DNA from: Dyella japonica DSM 16301
Lineage (GTDB): Bacteria > Pseudomonadota > Gammaproteobacteria > Xanthomonadales > Rhodanobacteraceae
DNA length: 64,000 nucleotides
NCBI RefSeq assembly: GCF_001010355.1
Contig: NZ_JPLA01000012.1
Span: forward strand, 17,748 to 81,747
Direction: 5' to 3'
Shown here: one piece after another, positions 1 through 8,743 of the stretch
Layout: each line of letters begins with the position of its first letter
Position numbering within the stretch: position 1 is the stretch's first letter
Program-made: the position numbers and the translations under genes
The notes under the pieces: model-generated
The model's input: the letters and a program-made list of their open reading frames with translations, nothing else
What the model was told of the DNA's origin: nothing
Database searches by the model: none

Positions 1-1
1 G

Positions 2-535
2 AACGAAGCCTATGCCATGACGCTTTATCAGATCGGCGCGCTGCAGGCGTTTGCGCAGGCGGCTGGCACGAGGCTGCGCCACGTCAAACCGCATGGCGCG
101 CTGTACAACATGGCAGCGCGCGATGCCAAGCTGGCGGCCGCGATCGCACGGGCCGTGCACGATTTCGATCCGTCGCTGTGTCTGTTCGGCCTGGCCAACT
201 CGGCGCTGATCGATGCCGGGCTGGCTGCCGGCATACCGGTGGCGGCCGAAGCGTTTGCCGATCGGCGCTATCGCTCCGATGGTTCGTTGCAACCACGGCG
301 CGAACCGGACGCAGTGATCCAGGAAGGCGACGAGGCGATTGCCCAGGCAATGGCGATGGCACGCGAAGGCCAGGTGCGCGCCGTCGACGGCAGCATCGTC
401 GCCTTGCAGGCCGACACCTTGTGCGTGCACGGCGATGGCGAGCACGCCGTGGCTTTCGCGCGGCGCTTGCGCGCGGCGCTGGAAGCGGCCGACATCGGCG
501 TCGCCGCGCCGCACGCCAGCGGGGCGCACGCATGA
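2..535 (+). CDS. pxpA: 5-oxoprolinase subunit A (LamB/YcsF family), 3' part only
   Basis: This is the C-terminal 177 residues of a LamB/YcsF-family protein; the gene starts before the window and is open in frame from base 2. PxpA works with PxpB and PxpC to open 5-oxoproline (pyroglutamate) to glutamate at the cost of ATP, in the cytoplasm. The block 'HVKPHGALYN' and the later 'VAAEAFADRRYRSDGSL' and 'LCVHGDGEHAV' are characteristic of the family. The stop overlaps the next start as ATGA, so it is translationally coupled to the DUF969 gene. The pyroglutamyl-peptidase gene three genes on supports the assignment. pxpB and pxpC are not in the window and may lie upstream. Confidence 0.9.
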   Translation, partial: NEAYAMTLYQIGALQAFAQAAGTRLRHVKPHGALYNMAARDAKLAAAIARAVHDFDPSLCLFGLANSALIDAGLAAGIPVAAEAFADRRYRSDGSLQPRREPDAVIQEGDEAIAQAMAMAREGQVRAVDGSIVALQADTLCVHGDGEHAVAFARRLRAALEAADIGVAAPHASGAHA

Positions 536-1227
536 ATTACTGGCCGCTGCTCGGCGTCGCGGTGATCGTCATCGGCTCTGCCCTGCGCTTCAATGCCGTT
601 CCGGTGGTGGTGTGCGCCGCCCTGGTCAGCGGCCTGCTCGCCGGCTTGCATCCCGCCGACCTGCTGGCGCTGCTGGGCAAGAGCTTCGTGTCCTCGCGCA
701 TGCTGTTGATGTTCGTGCTCACCCTGCCCGCGATCGGTCTGCTCGAACATGCCGGCTTGCGCGAACACGCGCAGCAATGGATGAGCCGGATGCGCGGCTT
801 CACGCTGGCCCGGCTGCTGATCGGTTACCTGTTCATACGCGAAGTACTGGCCATGTTCGGGCTCACCGGCGTCGCCGGCGCCGCACAGACGGTGCGCCCG
901 CTGCTGGCTCCGATGGGCGAGGCCGCCGCCGAGAAGATCAAGCCCGACCTGAGCGACGCCGAGCGCGACGAAGTGCGCGCGGTCGCCGCCGCCACGGACA
1001 ATATCGGCCGCTTCTTCGGCGAGGATGTGTTCATCGCACTGGGTGCGGTGCTGTTGATCCAGGGTTTCTACGCCCAGCACGGCATCGACCTCACGCCATT
1101 GGCGATCGCGCTCTGGGCGCTGCCAACGGCCATCGCCGCCTTCGTGATCCAGTCGGTGCGCGTGTGGCTGTTCCAGCGTCGACTGCAACGGCGCGCCGCG
1201 CTCGCCCGTGTCGAGGCGGAAGCCTGA
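532..1227 (+). CDS. DUF969 family inner-membrane protein, putative 5-oxoproline transport component
   Basis: A 231-residue protein that is mostly hydrophobic, with about five to six predicted membrane segments (near 5-40, 55-75, 95-120, 165-185, 190-210) and a basic C-terminus. The sequence fits the DUF969 family, which is usually encoded next to DUF979 and pyroglutamate genes. It starts at the ATG that overlaps the pxpA stop and ends 2 bases before the DUF979 gene. Its position between a 5-oxoprolinase subunit and a pyroglutamyl peptidase suggests that the DUF969/DUF979 pair carries pyroglutamate or pyroglutamyl peptides across the inner membrane. That role is inferred from context only; no transport motif is visible. 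Confidence 0.8.
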   Translation: MNYWPLLGVAVIVIGSALRFNAVPVVVCAALVSGLLAGLHPADLLALLGKSFVSSRMLLMFVLTLPAIGLLEHAGLREHAQQWMSRMRGFTLARLLIGYLFIREVLAMFGLTGVAGAAQTVRPLLAPMGEAAAEKIKPDLSDAERDEVRAVAAATDNIGRFFGEDVFIALGAVLLIQGFYAQHGIDLTPLAIALWALPTAIAAFVIQSVRVWLFQRRLQRRAALARVEAEA

Positions 1228-1229
1228 GC

Positions 1230-2198
1230 ATGCTGCGCATCGAATACGCGTACTGGCTGATCGCAGCCTTTCTGTTCTACACGGCGTGGCGCAATGTGGG
1301 TGAGCGACAGCTCGCCCGCGCCACCTTCTGGGCGCTGCTGGGCCTGTTGTTTGCCGGCGGCGACCTGGTGCTGGCGCAACAGAAGGCCGGCAACATCCTG
1401 CCTGCCCAGGTCGCCGGATGCATGGTGATCGCGCTCGCGCTGCTCGCGCCTCGCCTTCGTCGCCAGGCGCACCCGGAAACGGCGAGTGCGTCGGCACGCG
1501 TGGCGTCTGCGCAGCGCCTTGGCCACAAGCTGTTCGTGCCGGCGCTGCTGATTCCACTGGTGACCTTGCTGGTGGCCTTGTTCGGCGAACATCTCTCCGT
1601 TGGCGCTTACGCCTTGTTCGCCAAGCCGCAGATGACCTTGACCGGACTGACGCTGGCCTGCGCGATCGCATTGTTCGCCGCGGCGCGCGTGGCGCAGGCG
1701 CCGCTACGGCAGGGCTTGTCGGAGGGCCGGCGGCTGCTCGATGCGATCGGCTGGGCCGCGCTGTTGCCGCTGTTGCTGGCCGCGCTGGGCGAAGTGTTTA
1801 CGCAGAGCGGCGTAGGCGCGGCGATCTCGGCGCTGGCGCAGATGATCCTGCCCGAAGGCAATGCGTTCTTGTGCCTGCTGGTGTTCTCGCTGGGCATGGT
1901 GTTGTTCACCGTGATCATGGGCAATGCGTTCGCCGCGTTTCCGGTGATGATGGCCGGCATCGGCCTGCCGCTGCTGGTGCAGCGTTACGGTGCCAATCCA
2001 GCCATCCTCGGTTCCATGGGCATGCTGTGCGGCTATTGCGGCACCTTGCTCACACCCATGGCCGCCGACTACAACCTGGTGCCCGCGGCATTGCTGGAGC
2101 TGCGCAATCCCTACGGCGTGATCCGCGCCCAGGCATGGAGCGCCGCCAGCATTTTCATCGCCACCTTCGTCATCATGTGGCTGCTGGTGTTTCGCTGA
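1230..2198 (+). CDS. DUF979 family inner-membrane protein, putative partner of DUF969
   Basis: A 322-residue polytopic membrane protein with roughly eight to nine hydrophobic segments. It fits DUF979, the standard partner of DUF969. The conserved-looking C-terminal stretch 'GMLCGYCGTLLTPMAADYN' (around residues 270-288) contains small and polar residues within a membrane region, as expected of a permease core. It starts 2 bases after the DUF969 stop, so the pair is certainly co-transcribed. The likely function is uptake of pyroglutamate or a pyroglutamyl compound, inferred from the flanking pxpA and pcp genes. An alternative is a general short-chain carboxylate permease. Confidence 0.8.
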   Translation: MLRIEYAYWLIAAFLFYTAWRNVGERQLARATFWALLGLLFAGGDLVLAQQKAGNILPAQVAGCMVIALALLAPRLRRQAHPETASASARVASAQRLGHKLFVPALLIPLVTLLVALFGEHLSVGAYALFAKPQMTLTGLTLACAIALFAAARVAQAPLRQGLSEGRRLLDAIGWAALLPLLLAALGEVFTQSGVGAAISALAQMILPEGNAFLCLLVFSLGMVLFTVIMGNAFAAFPVMMAGIGLPLLVQRYGANPAILGSMGMLCGYCGTLLTPMAADYNLVPAALLELRNPYGVIRAQAWSAASIFIATFVIMWLLVFR

Positions 2199-2222
2199 CG
2201 CCGCATGACCTGAGATATCATC

Positions 2223-2873
2223 ATGAGCCAACCGCGCATCCTGCTGACCGGCTTTACGCCGTTCGGGAATGAAGACATCAATCCGTCGTGGGAAGCCGTA
2301 CGTGCGCTCGACGGCCATCACATCGGCGGTCATCGCGTGGTTGCACGCCTGCTGCCGACCGTCTTCGCCGATTCGCAGCGCGAACTGGCGCTGGCCATCG
2401 ACGAGGTGCAACCCGCGCTGCTGCTGGGCGTCGGCCAGGCCGGCGGACGCAGCCGTCTGTCGATCGAACGGGTGGCAATCAACGTGCAGGATGCCCGCAT
2501 CGCGGACAACGCGGGTGCACAACCCATCGATGCGGCGATCGTGGCGGACGGTCCGGCGGCGTACTTCAGCACGCTGCCGATCAAGGCCATGCTGAAAGCC
2601 TTGCTGGCCAAAGGGCTGCCGGCTGAAGTGTCCAATACGGCCGGTACGTTTGTGTGCAACCACGTGGCGTATCTGATGCTTCATCTGGCTGGGCAGCATC
2701 GCGGGCTGCGCGCGGGTTTCATCCACATTCCCTACCTGCCCTCGCAGGCGGCGCGCTTCCCGAACGCGCCCAGCATGAGCAGGGACGACGTGGTGCGCGC
2801 CCTCTCCATCGCCCTGGAGGTGGCTGCCACGCAGCACACCGACGCGCGCTTCGGCGCCGGCGCACTGGACTGA
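2223..2873 (+). CDS. pcp: pyroglutamyl-peptidase I
   Basis: A cytoplasmic cysteine peptidase (MEROPS C15) of 216 residues, the usual family length, which removes N-terminal pyroglutamate from peptides. The catalytic triad is visible: Glu82 in 'SIERVA', Cys145 in 'TAGTFVCNHVAY' and His168 in 'FIHIPYLP'. The N-terminal 'ILLTGFTPFG' is the family signature. It follows DUF979 by 24 bases and is probably the last gene of the operon. Released pyroglutamate would be opened to glutamate by the PxpABC enzyme whose A subunit is encoded upstream, making this a pyroglutamyl-peptide salvage operon. Confidence 0.95.
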   Translation: MSQPRILLTGFTPFGNEDINPSWEAVRALDGHHIGGHRVVARLLPTVFADSQRELALAIDEVQPALLLGVGQAGGRSRLSIERVAINVQDARIADNAGAQPIDAAIVADGPAAYFSTLPIKAMLKALLAKGLPAEVSNTAGTFVCNHVAYLMLHLAGQHRGLRAGFIHIPYLPSQAARFPNAPSMSRDDVVRALSIALEVAATQHTDARFGAGALD

Positions 2874-2893
2874 GCATCACGCCGGCGACGCAT

Positions 2894-2923
2894 AAAAAGA
2901 GGGCCTGGCAAGACGCCAGGCCC
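2894..2923 (-). terminator. rho-independent terminator of the nag-locus TonB receptor gene
   Basis: A perfect 9-bp stem (2901-2909 with 2915-2923) closes a 5-base loop. Read on the minus strand it is followed by a T-rich stretch (complement of AAAAAG at 2894-2899), which suits a terminator for the leftward receptor gene ending at 2946. The stem may also end the rightward pcp transcript, but the U-tract there is poor. Confidence 0.8.
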
Positions 2924-2945
2924 TTACCGGGGAGGTTTGGGTAAA

Positions 2946-5747
2946 TCAGAGCTTGAAGTGCGCTTCGAGGATGTACTCGCGACCGCTGGCGTATTCGTTG
3001 GCAAGCTCGGTCATCTGGGCGCCGTAGAACTGCTTGTAGGTCGAGTTGAGCAGGTTCAGTGCGTCGAACGTGACCGACATGTGGTCGTTGAACTTGTAAC
3101 CCAGCGAGGCGTCCAGTTCCTTGTAGCTGTCGGTGTAGGAATCCGGCGCACCGGCCACATAGCCACCCGCGAGGTACTTGCTGCGGTAGTTGTACGAAAT
3201 GCTGGCGCTGTACGGACCCTTCTCGAAATACGGCGAGAGGTTGTACGAGTCCTTGGAGTTGTACGGCAGCGGGCCGCCGGCCGCCGTGCTCGAATCGGAA
3301 TACGTGAAGTTGGCACGCACGCCGAAGCCGCTGTCACCAAAGGCCTGCTGATAGCTGATTGCCGCGCCCTTGACCTTGGCGCGACCGCCGTTGACCGGCG
3401 CGGACACGCTGTACTGACAGAAGCCTTCCAGGGTGCACAGGCCATTGCTCACCAGCATCTGGCCAGTGGAACCCTGGATCAGCTGCGCCCATGAACCATT
3501 CTGGCGGCCCTGCGTGGTGGCCGCGTTGACCACGTAATTCAACACGTTCTTGTAGAAGCCGGAGATCGCGATCACCGACTCCTTGTTGAAATACCACTCG
3601 CCCGACAGGTCGAAGTTCACCGAGCGATACGGCTTGAGGTTCGGATTGCCGGCCGTGGCGGTGAGCACCGTGTCGTTTGCTTCGAAGTACGGCGCCAACT
3701 GGTTGTACGGCGCGTAGGCGATCGTTTCCGAACCGGCGCCACGCAGGATGATGTCGGGCGTGATATTCCAGGCAACATTGAGCGCCGGCAGCCAGTCGTT
3801 GGATGTGCTGGTGCTGCCCACGTAGCCGAAGCCCGGCGGGAACGGGCAATCCCAGGTGCTGCAGTTGCTGGGCACGTTGTAGCCGAAAGAATCGATCTTG
3901 GTGTGCACGAAACGCACGCCGAGGTTGCCGTGCACGTTGTCGTTACCGAAGTTCAGCTGGGCAAAGCCCGCGCTGTTCTGCTGTTGCACGTTGAAGGTGT
4001 TGTCCCAGTAGTCGACCGGATCGTTGGAGCTGAGCGTATTGCCGTCCAGCACCGCGTTGTAGATCGACTGGAAGCCCAAGGTCTGCACGTGACGCACCGA
4101 GCTGCCCGACAGGCCGATGGAGGAGGCACCCTGCAAGTTGCTCAGGCCGCCGTAGCCGACCTGGGTGAGGGTCTGGTTGGGTACGCCGACGTTGTCGACG
4201 ATCAGCGACTGGCTTTCCCAGTGCGACGCATAGCGTGCGCCGACCTGCAGGCTGTTGAAGAAGCCGCCGAAGTCATAGGTGAAATCGAACTGGCCGTATT
4301 CGTCGCGCGCCTTGTACGGCTTGTAGCCGATGTTGCCGCCAAAGTTGTTGTCCGCCCAGTACAGCGGATTGTTGGCGCTGGCCAGGTCGGTGTAGTTGAA
4401 GCCCTTGTTGATGTTCCAGTCGAAGCCGCCGCCGTAGAACAGTTCCTTGAAGGCCTGGCTGATGGTGTTGTCCGAGGTGCTCACGCCCACCTGGCCGTTG
4501 ACGCGCCAGCCGTCGCCCTTGTATGTGCCACGCCAGTCGATGCCCTTGGTACGGATGAACGAACTGCGCGCGTCGTTATCCATGAAGGTTTCGGCCGTGC
4601 TGGTGCACGAGGTGGTGTTGAAGCACGGCGTGCCCACCTGCGTACCGGCTACCACGATGCCGTTCGGGCCTTCGGTGAGATGCGAGATGCCGGCGAAGTT
4701 GAAGCCCGCGATCGGATACATCGACACGTTGAGGTTGTCGAGGCGATCGGTCATGTACAGCAGGCTCAGCGTGCTGTCGAAGTTCTCGTTCGGCTTGTAC
4801 TGCAGGTTGACCAGGATGCTGCTGCGCTTCTCGGTCTGCTGGAAGTCGGCCGAGTTGATTTCGGTCGGCATCTGGTCGCCGGGCTTGAGCTGGCCCGCCG
4901 CCACCTGCGCCGCAATGGCGGGATTGGCGGCCGCAATCGCCGATACCGGCGTATAGCTGAAGATTTCCTGGCCCTGGCGGTCGGTCTTCTGTTCGTAGTG
5001 CTGCGCGGAAACATCGACGCCGAAGGTCTTGTCCGCGTTGTGCCAGCTATAGAACACCGATGCATTGGGACGGTTCTTGTCCACCATGTCGTTGTAGTTG
5101 ATGCCGAAGGAACCGCTGAGCGAATTTGCCGGCACATCGAGCGGCTGGATGGTGTGCATGATCACCGTGCCGCCGAGGCTGCCTTCCGGCAGGCGCGCTT
5201 CGGGACTCTTGTACACCTCCAGCGAACCGAGGATTTCCGGCGGCAGCAGCGAATAGTTGAAGCCGCGGTTCGGGCTGTCGCCGTACAGCCAGATCGCCTG
5301 CGCGATGGGATGGCCGTCAAGGAAAGAGAGATTCAGGCTGGGATCGATGCCGTTGATGCTCACGCGCTGCGTGGCGCCGAAGGCGCGATCCAGCGTGACG
5401 CCGGGGATCTGCGCCAGCGCTTCGGCCACGTTGGTGGCGGGGAACTTGCCAATGTCTTCGGCGGTGATGGCATCGACGATGGCGTCGGCATTGCGCTTGG
5501 TTTCCAGCGACTGCTGCAGGCTGGCGCGGATGCCGGTGACGGTCACCGTTTCCAACTGCTTGGCCTGCGACTGATCGGCGGTGGTCTGCGGACTGCTGTT
5601 GTCCTGCGTCGCAGCCGCCGGTGTGGGCTGCGCGGCAGCGGGCGAAGCCGGTTGCGCGGCAGGTGCGGTATCGGCGGCGCGTAGCGAACCGGACAGACAG
5701 AGTCCAGCGATGATGCTGGCGGCTAGCAATGATTTGCGTTGTGACAT
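2946..5747 (-). CDS. TonB-dependent outer-membrane receptor of the GlcNAc locus
   Basis: A 933-residue TonB-dependent receptor of the large Xanthomonas-type family. The chosen ATG at 5747 has a good Shine-Dalgarno (GGGGAGGA) four bases upstream and starts a clear signal peptide ('LLAASIIAGLCLSGSLRA'). An Ala/Pro/Gln-rich linker (about 24-60) precedes the plug, with 'ETVTVTGIRASLQQSLETK' near 65-85 and 'IGKFPATNVAEALAQIPGV' near 100-120, followed by a beta-barrel ending in an aromatic-rich strand. It is co-directional with the kinase gene 78 bases upstream and lies beside a full N-acetylglucosamine pathway. Uptake of GlcNAc or chito-oligosaccharides through the outer membrane is therefore likely, but the ligand is inferred from context. 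Confidence 0.9.
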   Translation of the reverse strand: MSQRKSLLAASIIAGLCLSGSLRAADTAPAAQPASPAAAQPTPAAATQDNSSPQTTADQSQAKQLETVTVTGIRASLQQSLETKRNADAIVDAITAEDIGKFPATNVAEALAQIPGVTLDRAFGATQRVSINGIDPSLNLSFLDGHPIAQAIWLYGDSPNRGFNYSLLPPEILGSLEVYKSPEARLPEGSLGGTVIMHTIQPLDVPANSLSGSFGINYNDMVDKNRPNASVFYSWHNADKTFGVDVSAQHYEQKTDRQGQEIFSYTPVSAIAAANPAIAAQVAAGQLKPGDQMPTEINSADFQQTEKRSSILVNLQYKPNENFDSTLSLLYMTDRLDNLNVSMYPIAGFNFAGISHLTEGPNGIVVAGTQVGTPCFNTTSCTSTAETFMDNDARSSFIRTKGIDWRGTYKGDGWRVNGQVGVSTSDNTISQAFKELFYGGGFDWNINKGFNYTDLASANNPLYWADNNFGGNIGYKPYKARDEYGQFDFTYDFGGFFNSLQVGARYASHWESQSLIVDNVGVPNQTLTQVGYGGLSNLQGASSIGLSGSSVRHVQTLGFQSIYNAVLDGNTLSSNDPVDYWDNTFNVQQQNSAGFAQLNFGNDNVHGNLGVRFVHTKIDSFGYNVPSNCSTWDCPFPPGFGYVGSTSTSNDWLPALNVAWNITPDIILRGAGSETIAYAPYNQLAPYFEANDTVLTATAGNPNLKPYRSVNFDLSGEWYFNKESVIAISGFYKNVLNYVVNAATTQGRQNGSWAQLIQGSTGQMLVSNGLCTLEGFCQYSVSAPVNGGRAKVKGAAISYQQAFGDSGFGVRANFTYSDSSTAAGGPLPYNSKDSYNLSPYFEKGPYSASISYNYRSKYLAGGYVAGAPDSYTDSYKELDASLGYKFNDHMSVTFDALNLLNSTYKQFYGAQMTELANEYASGREYILEAHFKL

Positions 5748-5825
5748 GGTGTCCTCCCCTCGAAGGCAATCGACAGCCAATGTGTGGACCTTGGCTGCGG
5801 CGTGGCTGTTGGGCATGGGCCCGGT

Positions 5826-6944
5826 TCAGTTGGACGATCTGAGTACTTCGTTCTCCCCGGCGCGAGGGCCTGCACAACCGCCCTCTCGTTCTTGCAAGTC
5901 AAGGAACAGCCCGGCGGCGCCGATCACGCCGTGCTGGCCGTGCTCCATCAGTCGTACGGGAACCTGTTGCAGAAAGGCGCGCATCACGCCTTTGTTGAAA
6001 AAGCGCTGGCGAAAACTGCTGGCGAGCAGCACGTCGCGGATCTGCGGAAGAATGCCGCCGGCGAGGAACACGCCCCCGCGTGCGCCATACAGCAGGCACA
6101 GATCGCCCGCGAAGCTGCCTAGCAGCCCGCAGAACACCTCCAAGGCTTCGACTGCTGCGTCGTCGCTGCGCTCCAGCGCCGACTGCGTCACCTGGCTTGG
6201 CAAGGTGAGTACCGGTGTCTGCCCGCGCAACTCGCACAGCACGCGGTACAGGTTGAGCAGACCGGGACCCGACAAGGCGTGTTCGAAGGACACATAGGAA
6301 CGGTCGCGCGACAGCGCGCGAAGAATCTCGATCTCGCGTTCGTTGCCCGGCGCCAGCGCAATCTGGCCCGCTTCGGTCGCCAGCACGGTGGCGTGCGGCT
6401 GGCCCGGCAACAGCACCGCCGAGCCCAGGCCGGTGCCTGGCCCCATCACCAGCACCGGCCCTTCGGCGGGCGAGGCCTCGCTTTCGATCACCGCGGTGGT
6501 GTCGGCCTGGCTGAGGAATTGAGTGGCATAGGCAACGGCTTCGAAATCATTGACGACGGCGAGCTGCTCGATGCCGAGGCTGTCGCGGATGTCGCGGATG
6601 GAGACCGGCCACGGCAGGTTGTCGTTGACGATGGCGTCGCCCAGCACATAACCCGCACTGGCCACGGCACAGCGATCGACGTGCACGGAGCGATCGAGCT
6701 GGCCGACGAAGTCCTGCAGCACGGCGGTAAGGCTGGGCCAGTCGGCGCAGGCATAGCGGTGGTACTGCAGCACGGTCACCGGACGCGTGCCGTCCGGCTC
6801 GCGGCTCACCAGGCCGATCCGGGCATGCGTGCCGCCGACATCAGCCGCCAGAAACGCCCCCGCAGGGAGCGTCAGCCGACGTGCCTCCAGACTGTGGTTG
6901 CCGCTTTGCGCCACCGTCATCCCCTCGTCATTGCTGTGTCGCAT
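5826..6944 (-). CDS. glucokinase-family sugar kinase, probable GlcNAc/glucose kinase
   Basis: A 372-residue kinase of the bacterial glucokinase (Glk, COG0837) family, not the ROK family. 'FLAADVGGTHARIGL' near residue 32 is the phosphate-binding motif, 'VNDFEAVAYA' near 146 carries the catalytic Asp, and 'MGPGTGLGSA' follows. The first gene leftward from the divergent nag control region, it sits upstream of the TonB receptor. In Xanthomonas nag loci, kinases of this type phosphorylate the imported sugar before NagA and NagB act, so GlcNAc kinase is the favoured role; plain glucokinase cannot be excluded. The start is uncertain: ATG 6944, ATG 6920 and a GTG just inside are all possible, and none has an ideally spaced Shine-Dalgarno. 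Confidence 0.85.
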   Translation of the reverse strand: MRHSNDEGMTVAQSGNHSLEARRLTLPAGAFLAADVGGTHARIGLVSREPDGTRPVTVLQYHRYACADWPSLTAVLQDFVGQLDRSVHVDRCAVASAGYVLGDAIVNDNLPWPVSIRDIRDSLGIEQLAVVNDFEAVAYATQFLSQADTTAVIESEASPAEGPVLVMGPGTGLGSAVLLPGQPHATVLATEAGQIALAPGNEREIEILRALSRDRSYVSFEHALSGPGLLNLYRVLCELRGQTPVLTLPSQVTQSALERSDDAAVEALEVFCGLLGSFAGDLCLLYGARGGVFLAGGILPQIRDVLLASSFRQRFFNKGVMRAFLQQVPVRLMEHGQHGVIGAAGLFLDLQEREGGCAGPRAGENEVLRSSN

Positions 6945-6987
6945 TGCACGACATGCGACCCGATTTTGGCCCGAGTCTCGCCACGGA

Positions 6988-7001
6988 TGACAACGTTGTC
7001 A
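6988..7001. promoter_or_regulatory. LacI-type operator (perfect palindrome), kinase side
   Basis: TGACAACGTTGTCA reads the same on both strands. On the minus strand it overlaps a TTGACA -35-like hexamer (6997-7002) facing the kinase gene, so a bound repressor would block polymerase. The LacI-family gene three kb to the right is the natural candidate to bind it. Confidence 0.7.
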
Positions 7002-7240
7002 ACAGACCGTTTTTTCATGCGAAACAAGGGTTTGGCGCAGTCCAGCAATCGCAGCAAATGACGCCCTGGCCGCAAGTTCATGACGCACTGCAACACACTG
7101 TAACCAAAGGGTTTTTTAACTAATTCGACGAGTCGTATTGCTGCCAAATCACCCCTATTGCGACGCAGCATGCGAGGTTTTCGCGGGGTCATGGCGGGCA
7201 CCGCCTTGTGCACCTTTGGATGACTCACTCGTGTCAGAAT

Positions 7241-7269
7241 TTGACAACGTTACGCATAGCGCCGATAAA
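7241..7269 (+). promoter_or_regulatory. promoter of the nagP-like gene with overlapping operator
   Basis: TTGACA at 7241-7246, a 17-base spacer and GATAAA at 7264-7269 make a good sigma-70 promoter. The -35 box is embedded in TTGACAACGTTACGCA, which matches the first ten bases of the perfect operator at 6988-7001 and then diverges. This arrangement suits repression by the LacI-family protein and relief by an amino-sugar phosphate. Confidence 0.65.
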
Positions 7270-7373
7270 CGCTTATCTCTCCCCTGCCTGGCGGCGGGGG
7301 TAAGGGCTTTAGGGGGAATCGGGCCGTCACGGGTCCATCGTTCAGCGGCCAACCGCGGGGAGTAAGTCCATCC

Positions 7374-8660
7374 ATGTCTGCCACTACGCTTGCCGCCGGC
7401 GAGCCGCGCTCTTCCAGCGTGGTGCCGATGCTGATCATCGGCGTGCTGTTTTTCATCTTCGGCTTCGTGACCTGGCTCAACGGTCCGCTGATCACCTTCG
7501 TGAAGCTCGCCTTCAACGTCGATGACGTGTCGGCTTTCTTCGTACCGCTGGTCTTCTATTTTTCATACTTCTTCCTGGCCATTCCCGCCTCCAGCGTGCT
7601 TCGGCGCACCGGTATGAAGAAGGGCATGGGCCTGGGGTTGTTCGTGATGGCGATCGGTGCGGTGCTGTTCGGCCAGTTCGTCAGCATGCGCATCTTCTAT
7701 CCGGCGCTGGCCGGCCTGTTCGTGATCGGCGCGGGCCTCGCCCTGCTGCAGACCGCTTCCAATCCGTACATCAGCATTCTCGGCCCGATCGACAGCGCCG
7801 CGCAGCGCATCGCCTTCATGGGCATCTGCAACAAGGTGGCCGGTGCGCTGGCGCCGTTCGTGTTCGGCGCGCTGGTGCTATCGGGCATCGACACCTTTGA
7901 CCAGCAGGTGAAGGCCGCGGCCTCGCCCGAGGCGAAAGAAGCCCTGCTCAACGCGTTCGCCGCCAAGATCCACATGCCGTACATGATCATGGCCGGCCTG
8001 CTGGTGGTGCTGGCGATCTGGGTGGTCCGCTCGCCGCTGCCGGAAATCAAGCCGTCCGGTGCCAATGCCGAGTCGGACATCGGTCACTCCAAGGGCGGCA
8101 TCTTCAGCTTCCCGCACCTGTGGCTGGGCGTGCTGTGCCTGTTCCTCTACGTGGGCGTGGAAGTGATGGCGGGCGACGCCATCGGCACCTATGGCCAGGG
8201 TTTCGGCCTGCCGCTGGATGAGACCAAGCACTTCACCTCGTTCACCCTGATCGCCATGCTCGCCGGCTACCTGGCGGGTCTGGTGCTGATTCCGCGCTTC
8301 ATCTCGCAGCAGAGCTATCTGGCGGTGTCCGCCGTGCTCGGCGTGCTGTTTACGCTGGGCGCGTACATCACCACCGGCCATACCTCGGTGGGTTTCGTCG
8401 CCGCCCTGGGTTTCGCCAACGCCATGATGTGGCCGGCAATCTTCCCGCTGGCCATCCACGGGCTGGGCCGCCTCACCGAGCGCGGCTCGGCGCTGCTGAT
8501 CATGGCGATCGCGGGCGGTGCGCTGGTGCCGCAGCTGTTCGTGCACCTGAAACAGCACTTCAACTTCCAGCTGGTATTCATGGCCCTGATGGTGCCCTGC
8601 TACCTGTACATCCTTTACTACGGCGTTAAGGGGCACCGCGTCGGCCAGCACGCGCGCTGA
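7374..8660 (+). CDS. nagP: sugar MFS transporter (FucP/NagP type), probable GlcNAc permease
   Basis: A 428-residue major facilitator with about twelve membrane segments, in the glucose/galactose/fucose permease group. The N-terminal 'LFFIFGFVTWLNGPLI' (about 25-40) and 'GLALLQTASNPYISILGP' (about 120-138) are typical of the FucP/NagP group. It would carry GlcNAc across the inner membrane after the TonB receptor has brought it into the periplasm. It is the first gene of the rightward nag unit, followed by the LacI gene 83 bases on. The name is based on family and context; glucose or another sugar is possible. Confidence 0.88.
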   Translation: MSATTLAAGEPRSSSVVPMLIIGVLFFIFGFVTWLNGPLITFVKLAFNVDDVSAFFVPLVFYFSYFFLAIPASSVLRRTGMKKGMGLGLFVMAIGAVLFGQFVSMRIFYPALAGLFVIGAGLALLQTASNPYISILGPIDSAAQRIAFMGICNKVAGALAPFVFGALVLSGIDTFDQQVKAAASPEAKEALLNAFAAKIHMPYMIMAGLLVVLAIWVVRSPLPEIKPSGANAESDIGHSKGGIFSFPHLWLGVLCLFLYVGVEVMAGDAIGTYGQGFGLPLDETKHFTSFTLIAMLAGYLAGLVLIPRFISQQSYLAVSAVLGVLFTLGAYITTGHTSVGFVAALGFANAMMWPAIFPLAIHGLGRLTERGSALLIMAIAGGALVPQLFVHLKQHFNFQLVFMALMVPCYLYILYYGVKGHRVGQHAR

Positions 8661-8743
8661 GGCCTGGATCGGCGCCTACCGCGCCGCCAGGTAAGGCTTC
8701 GCTGGGCTACGATGCCGCTACTTACCGATTGCCGGAGTTTCTT

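Larger units (their letters stand above)
6945..7373. promoter_or_regulatory. divergent control region of the GlcNAc locus
   Basis: This 429-base gap separates the kinase gene from the transporter gene. It holds a perfect 14-bp palindrome TGACAACGTTGTCA at 6988-7001 (kinase side) and a related TTGACAACGTT site at 7241-7251 (transporter side). Both have the central CG typical of LacI-family operators. I see no convincing open frame in it. The middle part (7005-7230) holds no feature I can name. Confidence 0.7.

Noticed and set aside
3903..5684. 593-codon open frame on the plus strand
   Set aside because: Antisense shadow of the first TonB receptor, which has signal peptide, plug and barrel features.
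6945..7373. Small frames in the nag divergent region (for example 7138-7365)
   Set aside because: They overlap the promoter and operators and show no Shine-Dalgarno or protein-like composition.
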